Origin: Haliclona indistincta
Taxonomy: Eukaryota; Porifera; Demospongiae; Haplosclerida; Chalinidae
Length of the DNA: 64,000 nt
Direction: 5' to 3'
Assembly: GCA_964017065.1 (NCBI GenBank)
Contig: OZ024785.1
Span: forward strand, 1,197,142-1,261,141
In this document: positions 1-11,818 of the stretch, in pieces
Position numbering within the stretch: the stretch's first letter is position 1
Layout: the number at the start of each line of letters is the position of its first letter
Notes under the pieces: generated by a model
Database searches by the model: none
The model's input: the letters and a program-made list of their open reading frames with translations, nothing else
Told to the model about the DNA's origin: nothing
Position numbers and translations under genes: made by a program

Positions 1-110
1 CAGCAGTGAGGCAGCTAGTACAACAGCAGTGAGGCAGCTAGTACAACAGCAGTGAGGCAGCTAGTACAACAGCAGTGAGGCAGCCGCTAGTACAACAGCA
101 GCTAGTATTG
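1..110. repeat. 23-bp tandem repeat (minisatellite)
   Basis: Units of 23 bp (cagcagtgaggcagctagt followed by acaa) start at 1, 24, 47 and 70. The fourth carries a 3-bp insertion, and a shortened fifth ends near 105. There are no unique spacers, so it is not a CRISPR array. It touches the window edge, so its full length is unknown. Confidence 0.9.
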
Positions 111-520
111 TCTGGGGACGCCAGCAATGTTCATTTCTTGATATTAGGATTTTTTATCCAAACGTGCAGAGCTATCGTCAATCCAGTATTTCAAGCCTGT
201 ATCGTCGTCATGAACTAGCAAAGAAAAGAGAATATGATGACAGAGTCAAACAAGTCAAAAATTGGTCTTTTACCCCTCTTGTTTTCTCCACTACTGGTGG
301 CATGGGAAGAGAGGCAACACAATTTTATCAACATTTAGCAGATCAAATATCCATGAAAGAGAATTCTCACTACAGTATACCCTGGCTTGGTTAAGATGCT
401 CATTATCCTTACATATTCAGCCATAACTTGTATTCGTGGCAGCCGTGCAACATGTCATCATGTCTCTTGCAGACCACTTGGAATTGCAGAATGCTGCCAT
501 TCCCAGGCTGGCTAATTTAC
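105..520 (+). pseudogene. C-terminal fragment of a non-LTR-type reverse transcriptase protein
   Basis: An open stretch reads as the conserved end found after the reverse transcriptase in many invertebrate retroelements. It begins with a W-G-x-x-x-x-x-F-L-D-I-R-I-F-like segment, then YRRHELAKKREYDDRV, then SFTPLVFSTTGG, then a block around residues FYQHLADQ. After an in-frame stop near 392, the same family signal continues in another frame as SAITCIRGSRA (about 410-450). The fragment is therefore frameshifted and truncated. The core RT motifs would lie upstream and are absent. Assignment rests on recognising the motif order, not on a search; clade unknown. Confidence 0.7.
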
Positions 521-3500
521 TATTCGTTCCGTTTTAGTTATTCATTTCTAGCTATTATTTCACCCTTATTATAAGTATTCACTAACCATTGCTCTCTTGT
601 ATTGTGCATGATCTAAAAAGATTGTGTGATGGATTGAGTTCAGTTCTTTTCCCTTGTATATTGTTATTGTTCACGAAACAGAATTAAACAAGAATAATTA
701 CTACAATGAAAAGTTAGCTTTTTACACAGAAAATTAATTTTATTGTTAATGCTATCAATCCCAAAGAGCACTTAGCGCTAGATAGATGTGACCGAACGCA
801 ACTAAAGCTAGGATTTGGAAATAACTGGAACAAAAGCAGTGGTAAAGGATAGAGGCATGAGTGATCATACAAGACCAGATGTACCTGTATTGATGGAAAC
901 ATTAATTTTATTTCTGATCTGGGACTTGGATCATCGCCTAATCACACACACCACAGGAACATACGGAAAGGGCCTTCTCCTGGCGGTAATACTATGGATG
1001 CTAATTTCAGTCTGGTTCAGTCTGATTGGTAGTGCAAAACATCACTGAACTATACCAGTGCGGCACTGTAGTAGTACGTAGACTAGTGATGGTATGTTTA
1101 GTGAGAGATAGTTAGTGATACTCCTTGTGCTGCTATCAGTCACCAAAACACTGTGACTACTACTAATGATTTGCATGCTGCATCTTATGATGTATTAACT
1201 TTAGTAATAAATTTAAGCGCTGAGTTTTACGATAAAATTATTCGAACCAATGCTGGAATACATAGTTGTGAGCATGTAACAGATGTTCAGTACTATTATG
1301 TTCAGTGCTGCTTTACTCTCAGATGTACATGTACATGTAGCTAGCTATAGGTGAATTGTTTATTATACTTGAAAATTTTATTGTTGATAAGACATGCACA
1401 TACGATAAGACATGCACAAGTTATGCATGCACATACATAAGTTCATTAAGCCGCGGTAATTCAAAAATACCGGGTGAATCGGAAGTATTAACCTTAGCTA
1501 TACTGCAAAACTACGTACAGATCGCCTGGATAAACTATTTCGCCATGAGGTACTGAGGTGCATCTGTTGGGTCTACGGTGATCATTCCCTTGATTGCATT
1601 CTAGTTAACTGGTGAAACTTTGCTGTCTACTGGGAACGCTGGCATCTCCTGAAGTTAGACAAAATAATCAAAGCGTGTAACGGTAGCATGGAATCTGCAA
1701 CAGCGATTTGATGGAATTCTGATAGACAAGCAGCTAAAAATAATACCCTCTGCAAATGTACAACATCCCAGCAACTACTCTACACAGGCACGTACAATAT
1801 GGAGAAATATAGGACAGAAACAAAAGCAACAGCAAATTATTATGAAATAATAATGGTGTTCAATTGGCTTCTTGATATGCTTACCTTACCATAGACTGAT
1901 TCTCCATCCTTATTGTCTAGAGACAGGAATATTCGTTGCACTATGCACTAACTTAAAGCTCACCAGCTACACAGTACGAAACTCATTATACTGCATCACA
2001 GAGTTCACATACAAGTCGTTTGATTCATGTTTGTCAAACTCAAAGCAATGTCTCACATGCGATAATAATGTGATACACCTGTACTACATTTATCTCATGT
2101 ATAGTACTAGCCTCGCCTCTAGGCCACTCCCTCTGCTGAGGGGATGAACGAGGAAGGAGGGTGTGGCCTGGGGATGAGGCTAGGCTAGTATAGTACATGT
2201 GAAATACATTATTGATAGAACACAGCTGAAACAATAGTATGATTAGATCTACATTTTAACAATGTGAACACATTAATTTTTGCTGAACAAAATAATAATT
2301 GAAAAGAGAGAACAGAAACATAGAATCTGAAACTGCAGACAGTCGACAACATGAGTTATCAGACTGTTTCGATCTATCGGACCTCATCAGTGCAGTCAAT
2401 CAGACATAGTTTGAGAGATGAAGACTTAGTGAGAGAGAGAGAGTATGAGCACAAATTATGTAAGTGATTGAGAATGTGCGTGCAGGAAAACTTGCACGCA
2501 TTATGAAACCTGACTTTCATTCAGGTTTCATAATTGACCTTCAATCAGCAGAAGCTCATTTATAACTATTCCATCATCTCACATAATATCATATTTTTGT
2601 TTTTCTAGTAGAGCTTGTTTTATTTGTAAAAATTTTAGGAGGTGAATTTTTACACACACACACATGCACTCATGCACACATACGCACTCATGCACATGCA
2701 TACACAGATTTTGCTTTTGCTTATAATGTGTGTAAGATAGAGAGTGAAAGCAGACAGATTTGGAGAGAGCTACATGTATAGAGTAAGAGACAGATGAAAA
2801 TACAGAGATAGAAACATTGAAACAAAGACAATTAGAGAGAGAGAGAGAGAGGAGAGGGAGAGCGATAATTTAACTCTTTGATGGCTACGGATTCCATGAT
2901 GACAAGTACTCTAACCACTATCCATGCCACCCTAGCTGACAACCCATGTCAAGTGACTCAAGTAAACAGATCAAGGTTCAGCTATAGGTGAAGCCATCTG
3001 CCACTGTACATAGCCATGAACAGTTCGGGCCACCAATCACATAATTAAGTTCATGCATGCATGGTAGTGTCTAGCGTGCAGTAACTATCAAATCATTTTA
3101 CTCAACTGCTGTCCAGACTACGTAGTGACTTTGTTGCTGGTTTGCGGTTTAGCTATTGGGTATTACAATTTACACCAACACAGCACTGCAAGCATAGAAT
3201 GCAAGACCAATAGGGAGCAGCATCCTTATGACACACAAAGATGCTATGGCAACTGGTTATTGAGGAGAAAGAGAGAGAGACAGGGATAATAAACTGTCAT
3301 GCTATTGACGACACACATATTGACCTACATAACAAAATGCTTAACCCTCTAATGCCTACACATCGACTACTAGGCATCTATTCACATTGTATCAACCTTG
3401 CTCTATGTAGAATCATGATGTACATAGATTAGTACATGCACGTATTGCATTTTGACATTGGGGAGGTCTGAATTACTTTATTATCTATGCAGGCACGTAC

Positions 3501-3755
3501 ACACACAACATACACCGAGGCATACACACAACATACACTACACATTAGCAAGGGCGTTTGACATTAGTATGTATAAATTATATTTAGCACACTGTTGGTG
3601 TGTGTTGATCAGTGGGGAATAGCAGACGGTGCAGGGTAATCGAGACTAGGTACATGTACGTACAGTACTAACTTACACGTGAAGACGGCTAAACAGCAGC
3701 GCCAGCATCAGGAGCAAGGAGCATCAGCTATCTTCCAAGCAATCTCCAGATAGTG
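521..3755. other. Non-coding stretch with simple repeats
   Basis: Open frames here are short and I recognise no protein motif in them. The stretch holds a perfect 14-bp-stem hairpin at 2500-2534 (attatgaaacctga and its complement, 7-nt loop), a CA-rich tract near 2645-2705, GA-rich tracts near 2430-2450 and 2833-2860, and the inverted-repeat element listed at 2106-2190. Nothing supports a gene. Confidence 0.5.
2106..2190. repeat. Small fold-back element (CCTCG/CGAGG type)
   Basis: The left arm begins actagcctcgcctctaggcc and the right arm ends ggcctggggatgaggctagg, an imperfect inverted repeat over about 85 bp. Related arms occur at 43851-44316 and 49378-49452, so this is probably a degenerate member of a dispersed MITE or SINE-like family. 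Confidence 0.6.
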
Positions 3756-3782
3756 CTACCTTTGGTGGAGCTTTATAGAAGC

Positions 3783-3890
3783 TTCCGGCCTGTAATTGAG
3801 ATTTCCGGCCTGTGCGAGGAGGTGGGCGGATGACAAGGTCTGACTATTTCCGGCCTGTGCGAGGAGGTATTTCCGGCCTGTGCGAGGAGG
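3783..3890. repeat. Short direct repeats with core ttccggcctgt
   Basis: The core ttccggcctgt occurs four times, at about 3783, 3803, 3848 and 3870. The last three are followed by gcgaggagg. A ggcggatgacaa segment also recurs. They lie just upstream of the transposase and could be subterminal repeats of that element; this is only inferred from position. Confidence 0.6.
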
Positions 3891-4145
3891 CGGATGACAA
3901 CCCCTTATCGATTTACGCGCTGTATCGTACGTGATGAGTAATCGGATGCGTTTCTGACCGAAGCCGACTTCTGAAATTGACTTGTATATCGTTGCTGTTA
4001 CTGAGTTTGCTGTATCGCATTTGTATCGTGCTTCACTAAAGATCGTGCATGATGATCCTATCTGATACGCGTTGTAGCCGTCACGTGACAGATGCACATG
4101 ATGGACGCGGTTGAAGAAATGGCAGATGACGATGGTTTTTGATTC

Positions 4146-7100
4146 AGGGCATGACTCGGTGCCAGTTACTTCTCCTCTTCATTATGAGGTATTATAATGA
4201 TAATCATGAGTCGTGATGATAATACTAAGCTAAATTATAAAGCATGGTGATGAATCAGACAGCGATGATGACTACAATTATGAATGGGACTTTCAAATTC
4301 TAAGTGAAAACTCAACTTTCAATGTTCGTTACATAATTGCTTGTTTTCATGTATAATAGACGAAGAAGAAGACTCTGAGATCTTGGAGAATTTGATGGTC
4401 GTTGGAGATAATGATGCTGACTATTCACCATTTCCTTCTAGAATCTTCTCTCTAATTTACATGCTTACACATGGAAATCGACCAATGGTAAGCATTGGTT
4501 GGGGCTAAAGCTTAGTTAATTTGTTTAAATTTCTTAAATAGGGTGAAAGTAACCTAAAGTTCATTCTATTTGTAATGAAACAGCTTGATCCTACTACGCC
4601 CAGTCTTGATGATATCAAGAAATTTAAACTCCCTGGGTTTGTACCACCAATGAAGGTATAATGTTACATGGGCATTGTGTACTGCATTTTTACAAATCGA
4701 ACAGTGTTGTGCACAAGATGGTACTCCTTTTTACATGAACCTGCCTTCTACAATTCTAAAGCATTGTCTTCAAAATCCAATGACTGCTAAGATGTTGGTG
4801 TGATATCCAATTGTTGCAAAAGGAAGCTTACGGTGCATAATTCTTATAGTGTATAGCTACTTCATGAGCATAGCAACTTTTATATAGGGAGTTGTTTCAT
4901 GGTGAACGGTGGCACAACAATTATCAAGCTCAAATGACATCAACAAAATCTATTCACATTTTTGTTGGTGATTTTGTTACCCATGTGCACTCGACTCTGG
5001 GAATTGTATTGGGAAAAGTTCTGAAGCTATTTCAAATGGTATGTGAAATCAGTGTGTATGCCTAAGTAGTGATAATATTATTACAATAGGAAGAAAATAA
5101 AACAGTGTACATAAGAGTGGAGCTAGTGCTAACTTTAGACCAGTTGTGGATGTTATATCCAAATGCGACAGTTCTTAATGTTGACGATGAAACTCTGGTC
5201 ATCTGCAATGTCGACACCATTTCTGCAGATTCAGTCATAGATATTTCAAATCCTCCCACTCATTTGCTACGATTGGATTGCACTTATAGTGTACCTATTG
5301 TTCAACCTTTGAATTTCAAGGTGCATTACTTTTTTGTCAAGATAATTCTTATGCCCTGCTTTTAGGAATATGATGAATACACTACAAGACACCGTCTTAG
5401 ATCCATTGGTTGCCCAATAGTAGTAGCACCAATTGTATTGTATTCGGATGATACTAGTGGCAACAGGTTAAAAAAAATGGAATAAGTTTGACCAATGGTG
5501 TGTTACACTTGCTGGACTGCCGATTAAAGAAGCAAGAAAGTTTGAACATATACACTTCGTCGCATGTTCGAATACTTTATCAGCAATGCAAATGACTCGT
5601 CCTTTGGTTGATGATCTAAAACGTCTTGAGGAGGGTGTTTATGTGTATGATGCCTTTTTGCAAACACGTGTTTTATTAATAGCTCCTGTTCTTTGTGCAC
5701 TGTGCGACAATGTCAGGGCATCAGAGATACTAAGTCACTTGGGCAGCCGAGCAAAATTCCTTTGCAGAAAGTGCATGATAATTCTGATTATGTTATTATT
5801 GTATAGTCATGACACTGCTATTATCTTATGGTAGGCAAGTACAGCAAATCCTCATTCCATTGGTCAGCTACGAACAAAACAGTTAGCAATACAACAACGA
5901 GATGAGATTTCAACCAAAGATACTGCCAAAGCTAAAGCTGAAACTAGGACGGCATGTGGCATGAAAGAAGATCAAAATCACTTGATGGAATTGTCCGTGG
6001 ATTTTTTTCGTAAGTTTATTGTAAAGTATAACTTCCGCTAATGTCTGGTCATTTTACATTATTGCAGATCAACACCAGTTGAGGTGCTTCACACAGTTCT
6101 TCTGGGAGCATGTAAATATATGATCAAATCATTTATGAGCACTTGCTCCTCTGAGAGGAAAAAAGAGATTTTAGCTAGAATGGCCGCCTTCCCATATTGT
6201 GGATTTCCAGTTAAGGTACAGTGTACACGAAAACATTTGCAATCTCATTATTGCTTTTAAGGTGCATGGAAATATTTGTTATTACTATCAATCCTTCGTC
6301 GGCCGGAACTTCAAGGCATGGATGCAGATTGCAATCTTTGTTCTTAAGCCTTATCTAACTGTTGAAGCGAAAAAATGCTGGTTATTGCTTTCAAAGGTAT
6401 ACTCAATAATTTAATTTTAATGCCGAATAGATTTTTCAGATTGCATATGGCCTTCCTGTACTCAAATCTAGTATCACTGACTTCAAGCTTACCTGCCAGC
6501 AATTTGTCAGCTGTGTGGCAGAACTTATGCCTGCCTATGCAAAGCGCTTGAAAGTACATTTACTTCTACATTTGCCTGAAGTCATTCTAGAATTTGGATC
6601 CCCTGCTTGTTTCAATACCGAGAGGTTAGCATTATAATCTCATATGACTATGTCACTAATGAAATTTCATGTAGGTATGAGTCCTTTAACTATATTATGC
6701 GGGCTAGGAACATTTATGGAAATAAACAAGCTCCAAGTCGAGACATAGCTACAAATCTAGCTGTGCTTGAATATCTTCGCTATAATTGTTCTGGATGATT
6801 TTATGACAATGGAAACAGGTGATTCAAATTACAACTATTATTATTATAGCAGTTGATGTTATTATACTATAGCAGTGGAGCAGGCTTGCGCCAACTGTAT
6901 TGCACCAGTCAAGTGCAACAATTCATAAACAGCAACAGCTTAAAAGATGAAAAAGCTATTTACTACCCTGGAGCTTTATGAAAGGTTAGTTCGCATTTTC
7001 ATAGCATTATGACTTCTCCTTGTAGCTCCCACATAACACTCATCCTGGCAAGCTACTTTCCATTGGCTTGCGCACTTGCTATGATAAGCAAACAAGAAGG

Positions 7101-7638
7101 CTAAGAGAAGTCAACTGCTCTTTTCACTTCCCTCCATTTGTTTCTTTTAGCTCAGAAGTTTTAGAGTATGGTGCTGTAGTAGCTCAGAGTGGTGACTTAA
7201 GCGATGCTGGTGACTTTGTCATGACAACTGATGAGAAAGTTGGTTAATAATTATAGCTATGATTATGTCATGTTTTTTTCAATTACCTAGGTGAAGCTAG
7301 GTGTTCTTTTGTGTTGTGTACGGATCGATGAATCAAACCATGGTATGTGTCTGGTTCAAAAGCTGGAATCTCTTCTCGCACCAAGTGGAGTGCCAGTTCT
7401 TAATGATTTAGATTGTCCGCTATTGCTACTAACACAAGAGATACACGGGATTGGTCCACAGTGCATTTCCAAGTCGGTGTCAATTTTTCACGAGTGTACT
7501 GATTCTTGTGTTCTTGTTGAATGTACGGCTCAGTGTGACATGGAAAGAGAGCAAGTGGAAAAGACCAAGCTGGTGTATAAACATGACTTTTCTAACAATC
7601 TCTTCTGTTACAATGTTTTTTGTATGTCAAACAATTGA
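4146..7638 (+). mobile_element. Intron-containing Plavaka-like (CACTA/EnSpm-related) transposase gene, frameshifted
   Basis: A chain of exons joined by short GT-AG introns spells a full-length transposase of the type called Plavaka in fungi. Visible in order: an acidic start and a YSPFPSRIFSLIYM block (about 4360-4490); an LPGFVPPMK block (4540-4656); a GDFVTHVHSTLG segment (about 4970); PIVVAPIVLYSDDTSGN (about 5410); KKWNKFDQW followed by TLAGLP (about 5480-5525); LCALCDNVRASEILSHLGS then a CRKCM knuckle (about 5695-5775); TPVEVLHTVLLGACKY (about 6068); KVHLLLHLPEV, GSPACFNTER and YESFNYIMRARNIYGNKQA (6553-6740); and a C-terminal HECTDSC...EREQVE domain ending at 7638. An indel in the A-run near 5470-5480 breaks the frame before KKWNKF, so this copy is probably inactive. 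No terminal inverted repeats were identified. Confidence 0.75.
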
Positions 7639-7927
7639 TTTTTTGGCTTTTTCTAATAAACAATTACAATCTGTAAATGCGACGATTCGCTATTCTCTGT
7701 ATCGTGGTGAAAGCGGTATGATTCATACATGTAAACCAACTGTATCGTAACGATACCTACATTACGATACGCCTACACACCCGATTCGTTTCTGTAACAC
7801 GCCAGTTACAGTGCGTAGGCTACATTCTTAAACGGACCATTGCCCAAAATGCACGATACGATATGTGTCAAACAGTTGTGATACGTACCGATATCAGACA
7901 CGAATCGTACAGTAGCACTTGGTTGTG

Positions 7928-10168
7928 TACAGTAGAATTGCTCTTGGCTTCGATAGGCTTTTTCTTGAGATGTCTACGCACCCTCAGAGCTGTCCTGCTG
8001 TTTAGATGGAATCTACAAGTACCTAGGTAGTCAACTAAGGGCGCGTTTGTTGTCAGAGAAGTCTAAGATGGCCGTCATGCAAGGTGAGCCAGCCATAACT
8101 CAAGAACAAGAGCACTTTAGCAAAATCCACGAGTCACATTGCAAGCCATTGTCGTGCTAAGCCTGTTCATACCTTTACCGAGTTTCAGAAGTGAGCGATG
8201 GTCTCTGCAGCTCATTGGACAGACAGACAGAATGAATGAACAGATTTCACGAAACCCTCGGCGTGTTGCACATGTAGAGTTAGCTCCATAGTTATCGTTT
8301 GCAGAAGGAGCTTTGCAGCTACATGTAAAGCCAACCTGCTTGCTATTGAAACTGCACTGCGGCTAACCAGAAGACAGCAAAATGCTGACCACAACCCAGA
8401 CAAGGTGTGTCAAGTGGGCGTGACCGTGAACACTCAGTAGGTAGCCTTGCTCTTGGATTCGATAGGCTTTTTCTTGAGATATCTACGCACCCCCAGAGCT
8501 GTCCTGCTGTTTAGATGGAATCTACAAGTACCTAGGTAGTCAACTATGGGCGGTTTTGTCGTCAGAGAGGTCAAAGACGGCCGTCAAGGTGAGCCAGCCA
8601 TAACTCGAGAACGAAAGCACTTTAGCAAAATCCACGAGTCACATTGCAAGCCATTGTCGTGCTAAGCCTGTTCATACCTTTACCGAGTTTCAGAAGTGAG
8701 CGATGGTCTCTGCAGCTAATTGGACAGACAGAATGAATGACAAACCAAGTACCGTAACCCTCGCGCATGCGCCGAGGGTAGCGATGTGCACTAAAAAGTT
8801 TAAACTGTCTGAATCAATTACTAGTTGTTCTAGGTGGCTTCTACTAACCTTTAGCAGCACACAAATCTAAATTTCGTTAGAATCGGTGCTAAAATGGCTG
8901 AGTTACAACGGGTTTTGTGGCGGTTACTGTGTGATTTTGTTCTCCATTAATTTACATTACCAAGCCGGCTTCCTGGTTACAGCGGCGCTGTTGCGCACTT
9001 CGTAGCATAGGTGCAAAATAGTAATCTTGAGTATGACGCGACAGCCTGGGCTACGCTGACCTGTTCGGCATACTTATTGAAGCAAACTACGACCAACCAG
9101 ATCCACAACAATGGCTATAACAGACGCTCGACCAGCTATTTTCCTGTTGCAGTACATGGCGAACAGGCCAGTTAGCATGACACTCCAGCTGTGCGCGACT
9201 TTGGAGTACGTTTGCACTTACCCAAACTGTTACTAATATCTTTGTAAGTGCTGGTCAGAGGCATTCTCTAAGTTTAACTAACATTGCAAACTGTTTGACT
9301 ACGAAAATAATTTTTTGATTACCAAATTGCTGGGTTTTTTTTATCTAGCACTGATTGATAATAGCAAAACAGCATTGGTTCCAAGAATTATCCGCTTAAA
9401 TTTCATAATTAGTTGGAATCAGCGTATCTGAAAACCTTTGGGTGGTTTTTAGCCACTGAAACGGCACTCAGACGTCGCGCAGGACACTTTCCACTTTTTG
9501 AATTGAAAAAGGTGGAGACATTTCCGGCCGCATGACCATGCCCACGCACGTCGCTACCGAGGGTTAATGAACAGATTTCACGAAACCCTCGGCGGCGTGT
9601 CATGCACATATCTAGCCTTCAAAGAATCAAAGTTGCTGCAAGTATTAGGTGGTTTGCAATTGCATCGCAGCAGAGATCTGGTTTTCAGGTAGTACTGCTT
9701 AATGGCTATTTAAATTATAGGCTGTATCTATATTGAAACTGCACTGCTAACCAGAAGACAGCAAAGTGCTGACCACTAGACAAGGTGTGCCAAGTGGGCG
9801 TGACCGTGAACGCTGAATAGGTAGCCATTGCTCTGGCTTTGATAGGCTTTTTCTTGAGATGTCTACGCACCCCCAGAGCTGTCCTACAGTTTGGATGGAA
9901 TCTACAAGTACCTAGGTAGTCAACTATGGGCGCTTTTGTCGTCAGACAGGTCAAAGACGGCCGTCAAGATCAGTGAGCCAGCCATAACTCGAGAACAAAA
10001 GCACTTTAGCAAAATCCACGAGTCACATTGCAAGCCATTGTCGTGCTAAGCCTGTTCATACCTTTACCGAGTTTCAGAAGTGAGCGATGGTCTCTGCAGC
10101 TCGTTGGACAGACAGAATGAACGAATGACAAACTGAGTACCGTAACCCTCGCGCATGCGCCGAGGGTT
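7928..10168. repeat. Three copies of a ~520-bp repeat unit, the second interrupted
   Basis: A unit starting near ttcgataggctttttcttga occurs at about 7948, 8457 and 9837. Each copy continues through tacctaggtagtcaacta, then gcaagccattgtcgtgctaa, then a cagacagaatgaa segment. The first copy runs directly into the second. The second is split by the insertion at 8757-9567 and resumes at gaacagatttcacgaaaccc. The third ends at a near-palindrome (accctcgcgcatgc...gagggt) and meets the Ig exon of gene A near 10168. No protein motifs were seen. Confidence 0.75.
8757..9567. mobile_element. Inserted element with short inverted ends (non-autonomous)
   Basis: Relative to the first repeat unit, about 0.8 kb is inserted here. 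Near its ends are ggtagcgatgtgc (about 8777-8789) and its near-complement gcacgtcgctacc (about 9546-9558). Each lies beside an accctcg/cgagggt motif. The interior has no convincing coding capacity. This fits a MITE-like insertion; the exact ends and target duplication are uncertain. Confidence 0.45.
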
Positions 10169-11818
10169 AATGATGTCAAGGGACCAGCCTGTCCTGGAGG
10201 AGACCTCGAGTATTCCTGCACTGCCTCTTTTACTACAACACTTTTCAGTTTAAGATGGATAGAGTCAAATAATTTGGAGAGTCAAATTATCTATCATTAT
10301 GAGATTCCAGAGACACTGACTAATAATAGTATTGCCGGTTTTAATACAACTGTTAGTATAATACCACCGAACTACACACTAACATCGACTGCTACTCTGA
10401 GTAGAGCCCTGCTCTCTGATGATAACATTACACTGCAGTGTCAGTTATTTACACAATCTCCTGTATCCACTGAAATAGTTGTGACAAAAGGTATTCTTTT
10501 TGAAATCTTGATCCTGAACTATAATTATACTACAAAATACAGTCCTAGGTGCAACCAATCCACCATTTAATGTAACAGTTACATCACCAGCAATACTAAC
10601 ATGGCTAGCTCCTCCTAATGGACCCACAGACTGTGTCTTCAACTACACTATCAATATCACTAACTACAGTAGCTCTAGCTCGTACTACAGTACTAGCAAC
10701 ACTGAGTCACTGATACTGACTGATGACCTGATCACTCGAGGACACAACTACTCATTTGCTGTGGCTGTTACTGACAGTACAGGACAACATGGACCATGGA
10801 GTGATCAACTCACAGTCACATATGATGGTAGGTACCTTACTATTTGAATAAAATTAATTTTGTAATAATTCTTGTTTACAGTTCCTGGTATTGTAATATA
10901 CTTTACAGCAAAGTTAGATCTAACAATCATTATTGTCATGTGCATGGCAGGTATAATTATAATTTAATACGTTGTTAATTTGTTTATTTCATTCCAGCCT
11001 CCTCCTCCACTGATATCTGGTTTCCCAGTCCTTCACTATGTAGTGTCTTATAATACCAGTGATAACAGCACACTGATACATACACAAGTGAACTCTTCTA
11101 TGACTAGCTACACAGTGTCTGTGTACCAGGAGTAACCTACTATAATACAGTGATTGCTGTCAATGCTGTGGGACCAGGACCTATCAGTGATTACTCTATA
11201 GTGAATGGTGAAATAAACAAGTATCATAAATCACTCACATTATCATAGGCTTGTTGTTATAGTCCCACTAACAACTGCAACACAAGTCTCAACTAGTACT
11301 CAGCTGGTTCAAGCATACTACACTTCTAGTGAGTTTATTTTATCCATGTTTTCATAAGACTGCATAGCTGTAGACCAAGTACACATAACATCATCTGGGA
11401 CACAAGTAAGCTGTTTACAATCATCAATTCCTATGGACAGAAGCAGCTCTACAGTTATAGGTAAACAACAATATTGATGACACAACACAATGATACTTGG
11501 CCGTGTGTCATCACTAGTTGTGTTTCTCCTTTCACTGCAGTAACCACAGTATCCACTGTTCTTGTTAGTGGAACAGTGTTGGTCATCAGTACAGCTATTA
11601 TCACTAGTATCATTTTGTGGTGTGTTATGAGACCATCATCACATGCTACAGCAACTACTGACGATGATAAAGAACAAGTCACTGAGCTAGCTACAGTGAT
11701 CTATGACACACCTAATGTCATCAAGGAACACACCATCACTACTCAAGAGAATGTAGCTTATGGAGGGACAATACCACTCAAACACAATGAGGCTTATCAA
11801 CAAGTGTATATCAACTGA
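10168..11818 (+). pseudogene. Receptor A: 5'-truncated Ig-FN3-FN3-TM tyrosine-tail receptor
   Basis: Exons by paralog comparison: partial Ig 10168-10490, FN3-1 10549-10827, FN3-2 10882-10950 and 10998-11207, stalk from 11263, and TM/tail 11541-11818. The Ig exon belongs to the ACPGGDLE class shared with G and J, but everything upstream of the NDVKG region is replaced by repeat DNA. No signal peptide remains. Two one-base losses break FN3-2: one near 10944 (gtgcatggcag where paralogs have gtgacatggcag) and one near 11120 (gtgtctgtgtacc against gtgtctggtgtacc). The tail is open and carries one ENVAYGG unit and a QQVYIN end. The Arg-rich stop-transfer is shortened to MRPSS. Called a pseudogene; the intact tail may reflect gene conversion. 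Confidence 0.8.

Noticed and set aside
1..110. Possible CRISPR array
   Set aside because: The 23-bp units are contiguous with no unique spacers, and the DNA is eukaryotic.
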